Source: Cylindrodendrum hubeiense (Eukaryota; Ascomycota; Sordariomycetes; Hypocreales; Nectriaceae). From it: DNA of 64,000 nucleotides. The notes below the pieces were generated by a model. That model searched no databases. It worked only from the letters and a program-made list of their open reading frames with translations, and was not told the DNA's origin. The stretch spans positions 62,001 to 126,000 of the forward strand of contig JAANBB010000063.1 of NCBI GenBank assembly GCA_014621425.1. The letters run 5' to 3'. Of this stretch, positions 48,825 to 60,986 are shown one piece after another. The position numbers and the translations under genes are program-made. How positions within the stretch are numbered: position 1 is the first letter of the stretch; the number at the start of each line of letters is the position of its first letter.

Positions 48825-49395
48825 TGTCGCTGTGTTTGGTGTGTGAGGTGTGATTAAAATGGTGAAGTACAAATGGTGAAGGAAAGAAAGTAACGTCGAA
48901 AGCAGTCTGTCGATGAGACTCAGTCTCGAAGCTGTAGAGACTGCGGTTGGTTGTACAATGTGCGTTGAGGCAAGAGTTGGATGCGATTGAAGAAGCAGCT
49001 TGAAGCAAGTTCAAGTTGCGATATCGCTGCGGGAGACTACCTAAAGTGACGTGCACGTACCGGCTGACAGCTTCCTGGCAATCTTCAATTCGGATTTACA
49101 ATCAGTGATAGGAACTATGATAGCAGGATCCACATGTGTGCTGCACGAGTTACAAGTCTATGATAGCCTGGACTGTAAGGAGCGCTCAGTGTAAGTGAGC
49201 ATGCCCTGTTACTTTACGTGGCTTAGGCAAGGCACGGTCATGACATCCAAGCTCAGTCTACAAAGGGACGCCTCCCACCACCCTCTTTTCGGGACGAGAT
49301 GGGACCCAGTACATGCAGCATGTGCTCCCATGGGATGGGCTGACCACCCAGCGCACTCATCCAGGTGCCCCTCATCCGCCTCATCCTGCTCCCCT

Positions 49396-49461
49396 CGCTA
49401 CAGCTCTTGCTACGGCTACTGCTACTGTTACTGCTGCCACTGCTGCTGCTGCCACCTGCTA
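49396..49461. repeat. Imperfect CTG/CTA trinucleotide tract
   Basis: About 66 nt of mostly CTN triplets (CTACAG, CTACTG, then CTGCTGCTG), about 570 nt upstream of the NRPS start. It is non-coding as far as can be seen. Confidence 0.7.
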
Positions 49462-50692
49462 ACGGCAAGGGGGCTAACACGGTTTGAGGTTACGTGGGGA
49501 TGGGCCTTAGCACAGAGTTTCGTGTCAGTGTGGCAAATGTCTGCCAATGAGCAGGCACGTTTTTGATTCAACACAGGCGAGTATCCCGTAATCTGGAGCT
49601 GCCTAGACCGAGACGACTGCTTCTGGCTCAGGAACAGACAGTCCACGACCGGGATGGGCGACGCAGGGCCGTGGCATTGGCCGCCGGCAATGTGCGGCAG
49701 GGTCATGATGGCCAGATTAGGCAGTATCCACAGGGATCCAGTGCAGGTACAGGGCGTTCGCCTCCGCATCCGTGCCCGCCAACGTGGGATCGATCTGGGC
49801 CTGACGTGGGCGCCGGGGTTATTATTAGCGTGCCGCACATGTCCCCCAAACATGGCCCCCAATGTAAGGCCCAATGTAAGAGTCCAAGCAGTGGAGCCAC
49901 GGGAGGCCCAGGGGTCACGACCCTCAGACGCGCCGGCATTGCCCTTGGAACTCTAACACCCTAAGAGGGACGCCGGTATGTCGAGGGAGCAGGGGAGGGC
50001 GTTGTAATACCACGGCACCACAAATCGGACACCCATGCACCGTCCGTGGCACGCTGTTCTCCAGCCTCAGGGCTGAGTGTCCCTCCTTCCCTCCTTACCC
50101 ATAGTGATTCTCATTTTCTCATCCACCTCGTGCACGCTGACAGGGGCCGCAGGATGCGGGAAGGAATAATCGCTTGAAACCTCGCTGAGATCAGCCTGCC
50201 GTGGGTCTCTGAGGGCCTCTGAGGGCCATGGGTATAGGTACCGTACGCGGCTGCCTACCGCTACCTACCGCTCCCTAACACCGCTCCCTAATACCTGTGC
50301 GGCTCCGTGCGACACTCTGCAGCTACCCGAGCAATTTCACTGCAGCGCTAGAGCATCCTGGTGAATGCATACTGGATACAGTTATTCGTATGTGTATCCG
50401 ATGTCCGAGCAACAGTCATTTACCAGCCCATTACCCACACCTCTGCCCATCACACAAACTCTATCTCATGCCCAGGCGGTCAGGACGGGCAGAATAGGCC
50501 CCAGTTATACCTAATCACACAGACACGCAGTCCCGAAGCGATGCAGTCTACATATGCATGCCACCCAGACACTTCCCCTACTCTTCTGCCACCCTTAAAC
50601 TAGGTTTGGAGGCTCAACGCAGGAACCCGTGAAACAGATAGCTGAATGGCCAAACGCCACACAAGGTTCATGTTCCGTCAGCCTGACTTGCG

Positions 50693-50727
50693 TCTAGAAA
50701 GTTCCGGGCTTGCCTCTAGAAAGTTCC
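50693..50727. promoter_or_regulatory. Paired GAAnnTTC (heat-shock-element-like) sites
   Basis: The 13-mer TCTAGAAAGTTCC occurs at 50693-50705 and again at 50715-50727. Each contains nGAAnnTTCn, the inverted pair recognised by heat-shock factor in fungi. They are 500-540 nt upstream of the thioesterase start. Function is inferred from the match only. Confidence 0.3.
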
Positions 50728-51227
50728 CCCGTGGCTTCCATCCTGCAGCCTGTATTACGTGAAGCTGCCCCTCCCACCCCTCAACCCCAGTCGATGTGCC
50801 ATAAGACAGCGTAAGCCACGCTACCAGGGCCTCGGGACTTGCTATTGTCCGTACCCCCATCTATCAGATGCCGGGACGCCGGGAACTAGTACTTTCATCC
50901 GCCTTCCGCATCCAGCACTCAATTTGTCATCGTCCGGTGTTTTTGTCACTAAGGCGGAATATTCTCACCGAAAACCACCATCCCGACCCCAGAAACACAT
51001 CCCACCACCATGTTCGGGATCCTAGCGCTGACGTTATGTCAACAGCCAAATGGGTTGTCCCGCAGGCATGCAACCCGACCTCGGTATCCAAAGAGCTGGG
51101 TTGACTGAGGGTTTTAACACCCATAACTAATGTATTCCTGCTCCGCACTGCCACAGGTTGCGATGATCTTTTCTCTTCAGTCTGCAAAGCACTGCCTCCT
51201 CTCCACTGTTGATCGCACACCTTAGCC

Positions 51228-52144
51228 ATGTCTGCAAAGAACGTTAACCTCGTGCAGCTTGCGCATGGCAACGCGTCATCAACGCCGCTGGTCCTTCTTC
51301 ACGATGGCGGTGGCACCGTGTTGAGTTACCAGGCGCTGGGCCCTCTGGATCGGGATGTCTATGGCATCTCGGACCCTAGGTTCGACATTGGTCGACCCTG
51401 GGATGGAGGTGTTCCGGAGATGGCTCGAGTGTATGTCGAGATGATCAAGGCGAAGATTCCACACAAAAAGATTCTTATTGGAGGTACGCAATCTTTCACA
51501 GTCACGCATAAAACATGTTTCAGCCATACTAACGAGAAAATAGGCTGGTCCTTCGGTGGCTTTCTTGCCCTCGAGATTGCCCATATCGTGGCCCAGTCCA
51601 ACGATGACTCCCTTCGCATTGAAGGTCTCATTTTTATCGATACTCCCTATCCCAAGGTTATGGAGAACACCAACGTTCGCGTCGCCATTAATAGCCATCT
51701 CCCCGACCTTGTTGGTGTTAAGCCGTCGCTTCGCCGCAAGATCCATTCGTCTATCAAGAACGCCCGCAGCATGCTCGCGGCCTGGAAGCCTCCCAAATGG
51801 GATCCTGCGAGCGAGTGTGGTGCTTTGGGCATGAAGAACCCTCCCCCCACAATTCTCCTTCGCGCTTCCAGCGCCATAAATATTGGCAAGAATGAGCCCG
51901 TCGCTGTGGTCGACATTTTCCGCCAGGACCCGAAGCTCGGCTGGAATGAGTACGAGACTGCCTTCATTCAGGTTGTCTGGGACATCCCTGGAAACCACCA
52001 CAGCATTTTTGGAGCTCCCAACGTACGTAAATCCAGAGTCCAATATCCATTTCCTCACGTGCTAACCCACATATACAGGTTGGACAGGTCACAGCGAGAC
52101 TAGGCAATGCCTGTTCCTATTTAACTCGTGCCGTCACTGTTTGA
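51228..52144 (+). CDS. Stand-alone NRPS-associated thioesterase (alpha/beta hydrolase)
   Basis: Three exons (51228-51483, 51544-52022, 52079-52144) give 801 nt, 266 residues. Intron 1 (60 nt) has GTACGC, a TACTAAC branch site and TAG; intron 2 (56 nt) has GTACGT, GCTAAC and CAG. Intron 1 is a multiple of three, so an unspliced frame also reads through. The splice joins the nucleophile elbow as GWSFGG, with Ser at about residue 88. An oxyanion-type HDGGG lies near residue 41, and the C-terminal NHHSIFG supplies the catalytic His (about 237-238). This matches thioesterases found beside fungal NRPS and PKS genes. It is divergent from the NRPS, which lacks its own thioesterase, so editing of misprimed carriers or product release is the likely role. 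I see no signal peptide, so it is presumably cytosolic. Hydrolysis of another thioester is possible. Confidence 0.85.
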
Positions 52145-53578
52145 TCGCAGCACTATGAATTTCGAAGTATACTTGAAGACGCGCAGATTTAATGAGGGCA
52201 GTTCAAAATCGTTCATTTTTGATTACATGGCATTCGCATTTTCGGCGCACAGGCAGGCGCCTTCACATTCAGCATCATATTTCCCCTATGTCAATTCTTT
52301 CTCTGCATATACATTTTTGTTTTTTAGCGCTAGCATGTAGTAAAGTGACAAAGTAGCATGTCACTTAGTGGGGACGGGTATTCTAACTTAAATGCAATAT
52401 TTAACTACCCAATTCACCCTCCGAACTTGCTTCCACCAGTGCCAGACTGCCGTACAGGCTAAGAGTAATCACCTGTATCACAATATCGTAAATGCGTGTA
52501 AACATCGGTTACAGCTGAATCAAATGCTCCAACCGCCAAACACGATGAAGGGGTTCGAAGTTGCTGCCAAGTCATGACAGTCATTGACTTCGTTGCCAAG
52601 GCGATTGCGTGATGTGCTCAAAACTCTCATGACGTTACACACGCCAAAGTCAGCAAAGCGCTACTATCGAAAAGTACATCTTCTAGTTAGTATCTCCACT
52701 TGCTTTGACTGTCCCCATAAGTTTAAATACTTTGTTGGTTATATCATCAAGTGTGGGATTCTTAGACTCGCTACGTTAATTCTACCTAGTGTGCAAGGAC
52801 TTACCCTTAAGACTCTATATTACACCTAATCAACCACTTTTGCATCCCACCCGACTGATCTACGAAACACCTAACTGTCATTAATATTTTTGAAAGCTTT
52901 GTCTCAGTCCAATAGTCTCAATAGAAGGTTCTGCCTGGAATGTCGTGTTGCGGATGAAGCTATAGGGTAGCAACACTAGCCTATGAGGCTGTCGAACTGG
53001 GGTCACGGTACTAAGGGTCTCCAGCACGTCGCAAAAACGGGATAAATATTTAACTAAGGACCTGGCTGGCCCGGGCTATATTTATCACAGCCACTCTGAC
53101 CCTTGGCCGCCGTTTATTTCCTTCCTTTTTTGCTATTCCAATTACATGGCGATGCAGTTCACCTCCAGCTTGCCGTACATCTTGATGGTCACGCGACTTG
53201 CCGGCGGGCGAAGATCAACACAGCCTGTAGAACATGCACAACATAGTCACACACGGTTGCCACTCAATGAGATGTATAAAATTCGATTATTAAGGGAATC
53301 TATTCGACGGCCAAAACGGCGGTGTGATGGGATAAACAAGTGTGGCCGTTGCCGACGCGCTGAGTGTGGAGAGTCTGGTTTAGAGCAGAGTTGGCCTTGT
53401 CATGAGTGACATGCGCTGACAAAGCACTTTTGTCCTAGCTGGGGATAACAATGATCGCATCCCAAATGAGGTGCCAAAGAGCACCCAAAAAACAATGATT
53501 TTCGGTAGACATAGGAAACGCAACAGGGACATGATGTTGAAAGACATTGGGAGGGGAGAATCTCTAGGATTAAAGCCC
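52145..53578. other. Spacer between convergent genes
   Basis: This holds the 3' ends of the thioesterase (plus) and the ABC transporter (minus). It is AT-rich, with no complete gene seen. The only notable item is a short frame at 53146-53409 with a partial zinc-cluster-like motif. Confidence 0.5.
53285..53376 (+). pseudogene. Possible Zn(II)2Cys6 zinc-cluster relic
   Basis: The short frame contains KRRCDGINKCGRC followed by a further Cys, resembling the second half of a fungal Zn(II)2Cys6 DNA-binding domain (basic residues, CDG, then CxxC and a final Cys). The first CxxC pair is missing: Ile and Arg stand at the positions expected for those cysteines. No middle homology region follows before a stop. 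It may be a dead fragment of a former cluster regulator or a chance match. Confidence 0.25.
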
Positions 53579-56500
53579 CTATTCAGACCCCGCGCCCGAA
53601 CCCTTCGTACCCTCGTCCTGCTGATTGGTTTTGTACAAGTTTTTGAACGATGAGTCTTCTTGTTCCAGAAGCTTGCCGGGCTCGTCGAACTCAAGAAGCT
53701 TTCCACGTTCCAGGACCGCCACTTTGTCAAAAGACAAGATGGAATCCAGTTTGTGAGTGACGGCAATAATGGTCCAGTCATTGAAGAATGATACCAGAAG
53801 ATCCTCGACAATCTGGCTTGTTGTCTGGTCCAAACTGTGAAGACGCGACAGATTAGCATATTTTCCACCGCGTGTGGTACAGCTGTTTGGGAAAACTTAC
53901 CTGCTGGTGAACTCATCGAGGATAAGTACTTTGCTCTTGCGCAACATCGCTCGAGCGAAGACGAGAAGTTGTCCCTCGCCTTGGGAAAAGAAGTTGTCGT
54001 CAACCACAGTGTCGAGACCGCCTCTCTTCTCGATCTTGGGCCACAGCTGCACTCTCTTGAGAGCAGCGATGATCTCCTCATCATCAACCGCCTCGGAGGG
54101 GTCGGCATTGAGTCGAACTGAGGCGTCCATGATAAAGACTTGTTGGGGCAGGGCTACGAGCTTGTTTCGCACGTACTCGTGCGAGAGCTTCGTGAGGTTC
54201 ACCCCGTCGATCACGATTGAGCCAGAGTCCAGATCCATCAGGCGAAGCAGACAGAGCGTCAGTGAACTCTTGCCACTAAAATTCCACTGTCAGCGGGGTA
54301 TTACTAGGTTATATTGTCATTCCTTACCTTCCAGTTCGCCCACAGATGGCAACCTTTTGCCCAGGCTGGATTGACAATGAGATATTGTCCAGACAGACTC
54401 CGGAAGACCTGTGTTTATTTGTCAGTCGCTTTTTCTTCAAAGGTCCTCCCATCCGAAGGGAAGTATCTGCTGATTCGGAAATGCTTACTCGTAAGATGCG
54501 GTGAGGTTGTTTAGTTCAACGGCGCCTTGGGTGGGCCATTCCGTGTGCTCGTCGTCACTGAAAGACTCATCCTTTCCGCCCTCTTTCTCCGTGTCCTTCG
54601 TGAATTGATGCACACGCATGACGGCACCAAGCGATACTTCCAACATGACCCAGAAGCTCAGCACAGTTTTTGTGGCACTGCCCAATCCCAGGACACTGTT
54701 CAGACCGACACCCATGTAGTTAGCACCAATCTTCTCTCGGAGAGTGGTGGTAATGATGACAAAGGCAATAGCCAGCAGCGTAATGATCATGTCAATGTGA
54801 TACGACAGCCAGCCCTGAACAGAGGCCAAGAGGTACCGGGGTCTCTGCGAGTTGTCAATGACGACCAGACTCTTCTGCATGAAGTTTGCGTCCCACTGGA
54901 AAGCACGGATCGATACCAGGCCGTCCAGCATCTCAATCAGTTGAGAGTTGACTGGGGCCATGCATTCAATGTCAAGAAGACGCAGCTGGCGCGAGGTGCG
55001 GAGGTAGAAATGCTGGATGGCATAAAGCATGAAGAGCAGAACCGGGAAAGCAATGGCCAAGTAACGCGAAGTGACAGCGACAATGAGGACCTGTGCGAAA
55101 AGAAACGCCATAGCTGTGAGAGATTGCTTGTTAGTGCTGATCTAGGCATCTTACGATTTGGAAAAATACATACTTGAAGACACGCCGAATGCAGCGGTTG
55201 GTAGCTCCATGTCAATGAGTCGCAAATCCTCGCTGAATCTGTTCACGGTGATACCGCTATCCACGGCCGAATGGAAGGACATGGGGGCTCTAAGAAGTAT
55301 TAGTAATTTGATCGTATTTCCACGAGTCTTACTTACCGTGACACTGTTTCCAATAGCCTGTTGTGGAAGTGTAGTCCACACTTGTTAATGATAACCACGA
55401 TGAGTTGCCTGGAAGCACCACAAGTCAGACACATTTCCCCAAATGAGGGTCGGCGATGATATCTTACCAAATTCCACAAGAAGATCCGAACAGCGAGCCA
55501 AGTCCCAGGACGACATAAACGCCCAGCCATTTGCCCAAATTCTTGGTTCCCTCCTCGGCCGCCTTCTTTGCCCACCATCCAAGCCAAACAGCTATGAAGT
55601 GTATTAGCGCATGTTAACAACGGGTATCATCAGAAAGACTCACATGGGAAGGAGCTACAGAAAGCATAGACAGCCATGGCCAGGACGAAAACGCCCAGGG
55701 TTGACTTTCCGGCGGCCTCTACGTAGAGCCCATACATTTCCCAGTTACCGAGTCGGCGGGTAGGGTCATCCACAGCGGCTGTGGTCACCTCCATAAAAGG
55801 AATGCCTGAACCGCTGTCATCGGGTGCAGCTGCACCTCGCCCTGCCTTTCCTCGTTTGCCGTTGGACTTGATCGGGGATTCACTGAGAACCTCTTGGAGC
55901 TCATCGGGGGTGCCCCTTCCATTAATCTGGCCCTTTTCATTGAGAATGACAAGCTGGCCAGCGGAGTGGACTCGGCGTTCTGCAATCAGATTAGTTCAAG
56001 AACATGGAGAAACATATCACATGGCAAGCCAAGACAGAGACGTACCGTCAGAGGAGGTGAGGATGGTTGTGATGTCTGCCTCCCAAAGGAGTCCCTTTTC
56101 GCCCCAGAGATTCTGGAAAACATACTCCTCAGTGGCGAAATCAAGAGAGCTAAGGACATCATCCATGATTAGGAATTCCCTTCTCGAGTATACAGCTCGT
56201 GCGATTGACTTTTCCCGTTAGCATAAAAGACGAGTGTATAATGATACCTGCCACATACCAGACGTTGCTTTTGGCCACCGCTCATGGAGATTCCCTGAGA
56301 TCCAGCGACAGTATCGTGTCCCTTCGGCCAACTGCGCAAGTCATGCTCCAAGTCGCAGGCCTGAAGTACCCTTGTATACCACGCCTCGTCCCAGTTAGAG
56401 CCACCAATGATAATATTGCGGACAGTGTCATTGGGGATCCAAGGATTCTGGTCGCAATAGGCGACTCCCGAGAAGTTGGCACGGATGGTTCCCTTGAAAT

Positions 56501-58970
56501 CGCTGAGTTCGCCCAGAAGGCATTTTAGCAGAGTAGATTTGCCACAGCCGACTGGGCCAAGGACCATGGTCAATGTGTGTCTTTGGATGTTCCACTCTTC
56601 AATGTCGAGGACTGGCTCCGTCGCCTCTGCCCACGAAAACTTGCCGTGCACGGATGCGATGAAGCTTTTCTCCATGGTGATGGAAGAGGTGGCGCTGCTG
56701 TGATCCATTTCCAACAGTTCAAAGTGCCCGTCAATGTGCTTGGATTGCTCAGACTTTAACACGAGGTGAGTTTCACTCTTCTCTGCCTGGTGGATAGTGC
56801 CGGGGCGGTTCATCAACGCCTCCCGGTTGTCAATTCGCTTCTTTCCGTTGAGGTGGTTCTGTACACGCTGGAAAGATTGCAAGCTGCCAGCCATGGTGGG
56901 AAGCGCTAGCATCACCCAGGTGAGAGGCGAGTTCAACAGGGAGAGGGCGGAGTACGCAGCAAAGACGGTTGGGACATCAATGGAGTTACCATCCCGCTTT
57001 GCCAGACCTGCATAGAGGCAGAACGTAAGGATCGGGCTCCATACAGATGAGAAAGTCACTACCTTCTGGTTAGCTGTTAGACTTTTATGAGTAGGCTGGG
57101 GAATGACATACGCAGGATCAAGGTAACACCAAGCAAGATTCGATAAGTCATTGAAATCTTGAGTTCCCTAACTCTCATACGTCGAATGACAGCGAAGGTC
57201 ACATCGCTCAGGCCCGAAACCTTGAGCCACTTAACACTGCTCAAGGTCTTGGAAGTTGCCGTCACACGCTCCTGGGAAGCCTGAATCCAAGCTGCCTGGG
57301 CTGTGCCGGAGGGAACTGCGATGAAAATCGCGATAAACATCAGAGCTGCAAATAAAGAAGTCAGCCAGCCGGTCTTATTCTCGCAAGGAATACCATGTTG
57401 GGAAACCTACAAGCTGCGAGAGCAATGGGCATAGCACAGGCGGCTCCCATTTCTCGTTTCACAAGGTAAATGGCAATTCCAATCTCTGCGCAGTTGGCCC
57501 AGATCTCGTGGATCATGTGAATGGCTTCGATCATGTTGTTGGCGTCAGTGTTCAACAAGGTAATAGCACCCGTGCTGCTGATGTCGGGTGATGTCACATC
57601 CAGTTTCAGAGATTCTTGGAAGATGAGTGCCATGATGCCGCCCCTGAGTTTCGTAGAAACACGGCTAACACGCCATTGGTACTGACTCAAGCACATCTAG
57701 GAACGAAGGTGTAAGCTGATACTCAATCAAATTAAGAGTGTTGCAAAACCTACAGCCAAGCAAGTGTAGACGATGGCAAAGGCTCCAACCAAGCCGTATC
57801 CATAGTTGTCATAGGGTTGGCCTTGTGGCGTGGCAGCAAAGGTGACAGCCTGCTTGATCATGATGGGCTGCACATAAGTAAAACCAATCTGCAGCAGTCT
57901 TGAGGGGACGCAGGTCATTAGAGGCCATACGAGGGCACGAATCGATGTGTTGAACAACGCTCCTGGGACAGTCTTGTCAGGCACTGTAGATGTTCGAGTT
58001 AGCCATTGCACGCAAAACGCATTGCCAGTCTCGAGTTCGGTTGGTTACCTTTCTCCCATGCCTCGGCTAGGTTCTTATGCCAGTCATCCGACTGCATGTC
58101 CTGTTCAAGAGGGTACAAGTCACGCATTCTCAAGTTCCGCTTGTAGCCAACAGCCAACAGCGGGTTCAACCACCAGAAGAGGATGGTCTCGAAGAGTGTC
58201 CTAGTAGCATCTTTTTGGCTGTCCTTGTATTGTGGGACGAGCAGCTTGCGCTTGCTCAAAGACTCAAGTACCAACAATACCAGGCGCAAGACCATAGAGC
58301 ATGTAAGGAGTATGGGGATAGGACGGTAGTCATCGCCGATCATCCATAAGGTACGGCTGCGCGCAAGGTCAAGAAAGCCAGAGAAGAAGATCCAGCTAGT
58401 TACTAGAAAGGAAGGCTTGGGGTTACGCTCATGCTCTATCCAGGATATAACACATGCGCCGAGAGAGGCGATGAGAGTGATGACTGCATTGGCGAGAGTC
58501 GCCTTGGTGTGTGTGATTTGGTCGTCATCGGTCTTGACCCACAGGGCGAGAAGAGCCGCATTGATGGCAACCAAAGACAACAAGCCTATCTGTAGACACC
58601 AAAGAGTAAGCAACTATAGTGAGGCAAGACAAGATAGTACATGAACATGCACGCGACACAAGACGCGGTTATGGTGGCATGATAGCGGGCATGGTGTTGC
58701 AGTCTAGGTGCTTCAGGGGGTTGGGGTTGGATATCCACACACAGTTTTGATTGGACGAATGATGCCGCCAACGACTTTGGCGTCAGTACGAGCGTCCTTC
58801 CACACCCAAATGGGCAGCAAGAGTAGGAAGATGGAGTGGACGGAAATGCTGAGGATGGACTCCTCGAAAAAGAGAGTGAAGTCGAAGCCGCCGCGACAGA
58901 GGATTCCGGCCCAAGGACCCAAGCGGTCGTCGCGACAAGCGGCAAGAAGCCGGGGTTGGAGCTGTGACAT
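53579..58970 (-). CDS. ABCC-type (MRP-like) full ABC transporter
   Basis: I model 15 exons: 58970-58743, 58589-58049, 57983-57754, 57696-57411, 57345-57112, 57073-56259, 56208-56046, 55979-55644, 55591-55468, 55408-55337, 55289-55174, 55113-54489, 54408-54328, 54275-53901 and 53834-53579. All 14 introns are GT-AG and the sum is 4482 nt, an exact 1493 residues. An N-terminal membrane region precedes two membrane-NBD halves. NBD1 has Walker A GPVGCGKST (about 679), CDQNPWIPN, signature SMSGGQKQR (about 770) and the degenerate Walker B LIMDDVLSSLD usual for ABCC. NBD2 has Walker A GRTGSGKSS, split by an intron, the odd signature SQGEGQ, and LILDEFTS with the catalytic Glu. RAPMSFH in the second membrane half is also typical. 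It probably exports the peptide or protects the producer. The 38-nt intron at 57074-57111 is unusually short and least certain. Confidence 0.9.
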
Positions 58971-60986
58971 GATCGCTATCAGGGCAGACTTAATCGGCCA
59001 TCAAGCGCTGGGCGGTGAAGAGTACGGGTTGTCTCTGTCGAGACGAGGAGAGCGGCGGAGATGGGAGTATAGTGAGTGAATGGCATTCGCTACCGGACAG
59101 CCCGGCGCCGGCCTGGATTGCGTGGCTGCAATTCTACGGCCAAGACTGGGGAGGGCGCACCCACTGTGGCTCAGCGCTCCTCACAACTGTCGACTGGCTC
59201 CTCCAGGCAGCCAAGGCGGCTCGTTTCTGTTACAGGCGGAAACGCAGACTCGCTTACCAGTACTCGCCGAAAGACATGACATTTCGCACCATAAAAAGGG
59301 AACAACAGTCCAACGGCCACAGCCACGCCCACGACATGTTCTAGACCAACGTAAGCCAGCGCCGTCCCCACAGCATTCGCTGCAGCCACGCCCGCCAGGT
59401 GACGTAAGTCGCAGGGGCCGGTCCTCACAGGCCCTTCGGCATAATACTGGGTAGTGTGGATTCTAGGGGCCAATTTGGTAGCCCTAAAAAGCTTAACACG
59501 GACAGGGGGTCAAAGAACCAGGCTCATCCTTATCAGACGAATCATCCCATGGCCCTGGTACCCCAAGACACCAGTTCAACCGAGAGCCGCTAAGCTCACT
59601 GCCACGGCCCCCGGCCTGACCCCCCCGTCCGCCAAGCTAAGCCAGGGCCGCCAAGTTCCGTCCCATGCAGGCACGTTGATATAACCATCTTCTGACTCGT
59701 GGAAACTAGTGGGCCGGCCATTCATGACACGGTCTGGCACCAAGAACTCCATGTCGGTGATCAATATAGGTATTCTGCCCATGCGCCCGCACGTCAACGC
59801 GCTTGCTGTGTACTACGTAGTAGACTTCCCGCCTAGCCATAAAAGGCGACTCGTGTAGGAATACACGACTGTGCTGGGCGAGCTATAACAGGGTATTTAT
59901 AGGTGACTAGCGCACGTGTCCACTTTCCCCGGGCGCAATGTCGTATAGGGTAGCTTTTGGACTTTGGGTTGAGGCAATGGCGAGATAAGTAATTGGCCCT
60001 TGTATACCTAGGTAGGTATTCACATTGCGAATACAATTTAATCAACGTGTGGACACTACAGAGATAACTGATCAGAAATAGTTGAATTTATCCTCCTGGT
60101 TCCGTGATGAGCTATAATGTTGATTGGTCCTTAACTTCTTGTGAACACTCGCACAACTAACCTTGATCCACGTTAACATAACCCCAACTCCACTCCAAGC
60201 TAGTGATTATGCTCACTGACTAATAAACCCGACCAATCACAAAGGCCAAAACTAAGTCATAGAAATCACAACTCTTGAGTCTAGACGAACACAATTCTCT
60301 CAACTCCATATTACGTCACTGGGCTATCAACACACTTAATGAACTCAGTACTATGACATACTCGTATAAAAACAGCATCACTATGCTCGCCTAGCCATTT
60401 CTCTATCATGCTGTTGAACTAATATTAGCCACCAGACAGTGTAGAGCCGGGTTTTACTGCTCTGCCTTGCTTTGAAAAATTCAGGCCCAATTTTGCCCAC
60501 TCGGCTCTGTTTCGCTCCTATTTTCACCTAACAATGTCCAAGTATATTCCCCTGTGACGAATTCGCCAAGGACGTAGATATGCCGGTCAATTCTCAGGTT
60601 ATGAGAATTAATGACATACTCGACCCTGGTATTCGTATTGCATGCGAAAAACCGGAATACTACCCGAAATCTCCGTGGTGTGCTGTGAGTGGCTGAGGTC
60701 TGTGCATAATATTTCTCGTATTTGATTGTTCATATACCAGAGCCTTTGGAGAACGACAACGACAATGCACTCAGTCATAATGAATTTATCAAAAAAGTGA
60801 GGCATCTATAAGCGGTAAAATAAGAAAGGATATTTCGAGAGTTCTTGACCCGGAGCGAAATGGAGAGCAATAGTTATAGAAATACAGCTGGTCTTTCAAT
60901 GGAACAGAACACATGTGGAAGTCATGGCACGCAGTACTTAACATGGACCACAGCCATTCCTTCCCATACCTGTATTCTGGCGACCC
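58971..60986. other. Spacer upstream of ABC transporter
   Basis: Two kilobases without a gene I can support. It contains the ABC promoter and the 3' end of the MFS gene. From about 60000 the sequence becomes AT-rich. Short frames (for example near 59080-59450) are proline- or arginine-biased and lack motifs. Confidence 0.5.

Larger units (their letters stand above)
48825..51227. promoter_or_regulatory. Divergent intergenic region, NRPS and thioesterase
   Basis: This 2.4-kb stretch separates the two divergent start codons and should contain both promoters. Only short, non-homologous open frames are present. It includes an imperfect CTG/CTA tract (49396-49461), several short C-rich direct repeats (about 49840-49880 and 50200-50295) and two heat-shock-element-like palindromes (50693-50727). 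No core promoter box could be fixed with confidence. Confidence 0.5.

Noticed and set aside
3639..48824. Cyclosporin synthetase
   Set aside because: The length is similar, but there are 13 adenylation domains instead of 11 and no N-methyltransferase insertions. No alanine racemase is seen nearby.
3639..48824. Classical peptaibol synthetase
   Set aside because: The Aib-like codes fit, but there is no ketosynthase-acyltransferase loading unit and no terminal reductase.
3639..48824. CRISPR-like or satellite array from regular 3.26-kb spacing
   Set aside because: The periodicity is explained by the C-A-T modules of one protein in a eukaryote.
3764..48857. Many long open frames on the plus strand and in other frames across the NRPS (for example 6540-7604, 30684-31904, 44100-45176)
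   Set aside because: They recur at the same place in successive modules as antisense or shifted shadows of the NRPS codons, and show no domain of their own.
48825..48872. N-terminal extension of the NRPS by 16 codons
   Set aside because: It begins with TTG, not ATG. The ATG at 48824 has a good fungal start context and directly precedes the conserved region.
51228..52103. Thioesterase read as one unspliced frame of 291 residues
   Set aside because: A 60-nt GT-AG intron with a TACTAAC branch site interrupts the nucleophile elbow; removing it restores GWSFGG. A second intron corrects the C-terminus.
60608..60805. Small minus-strand protein
   Set aside because: It lies in AT-rich spacer and has no recognisable feature.
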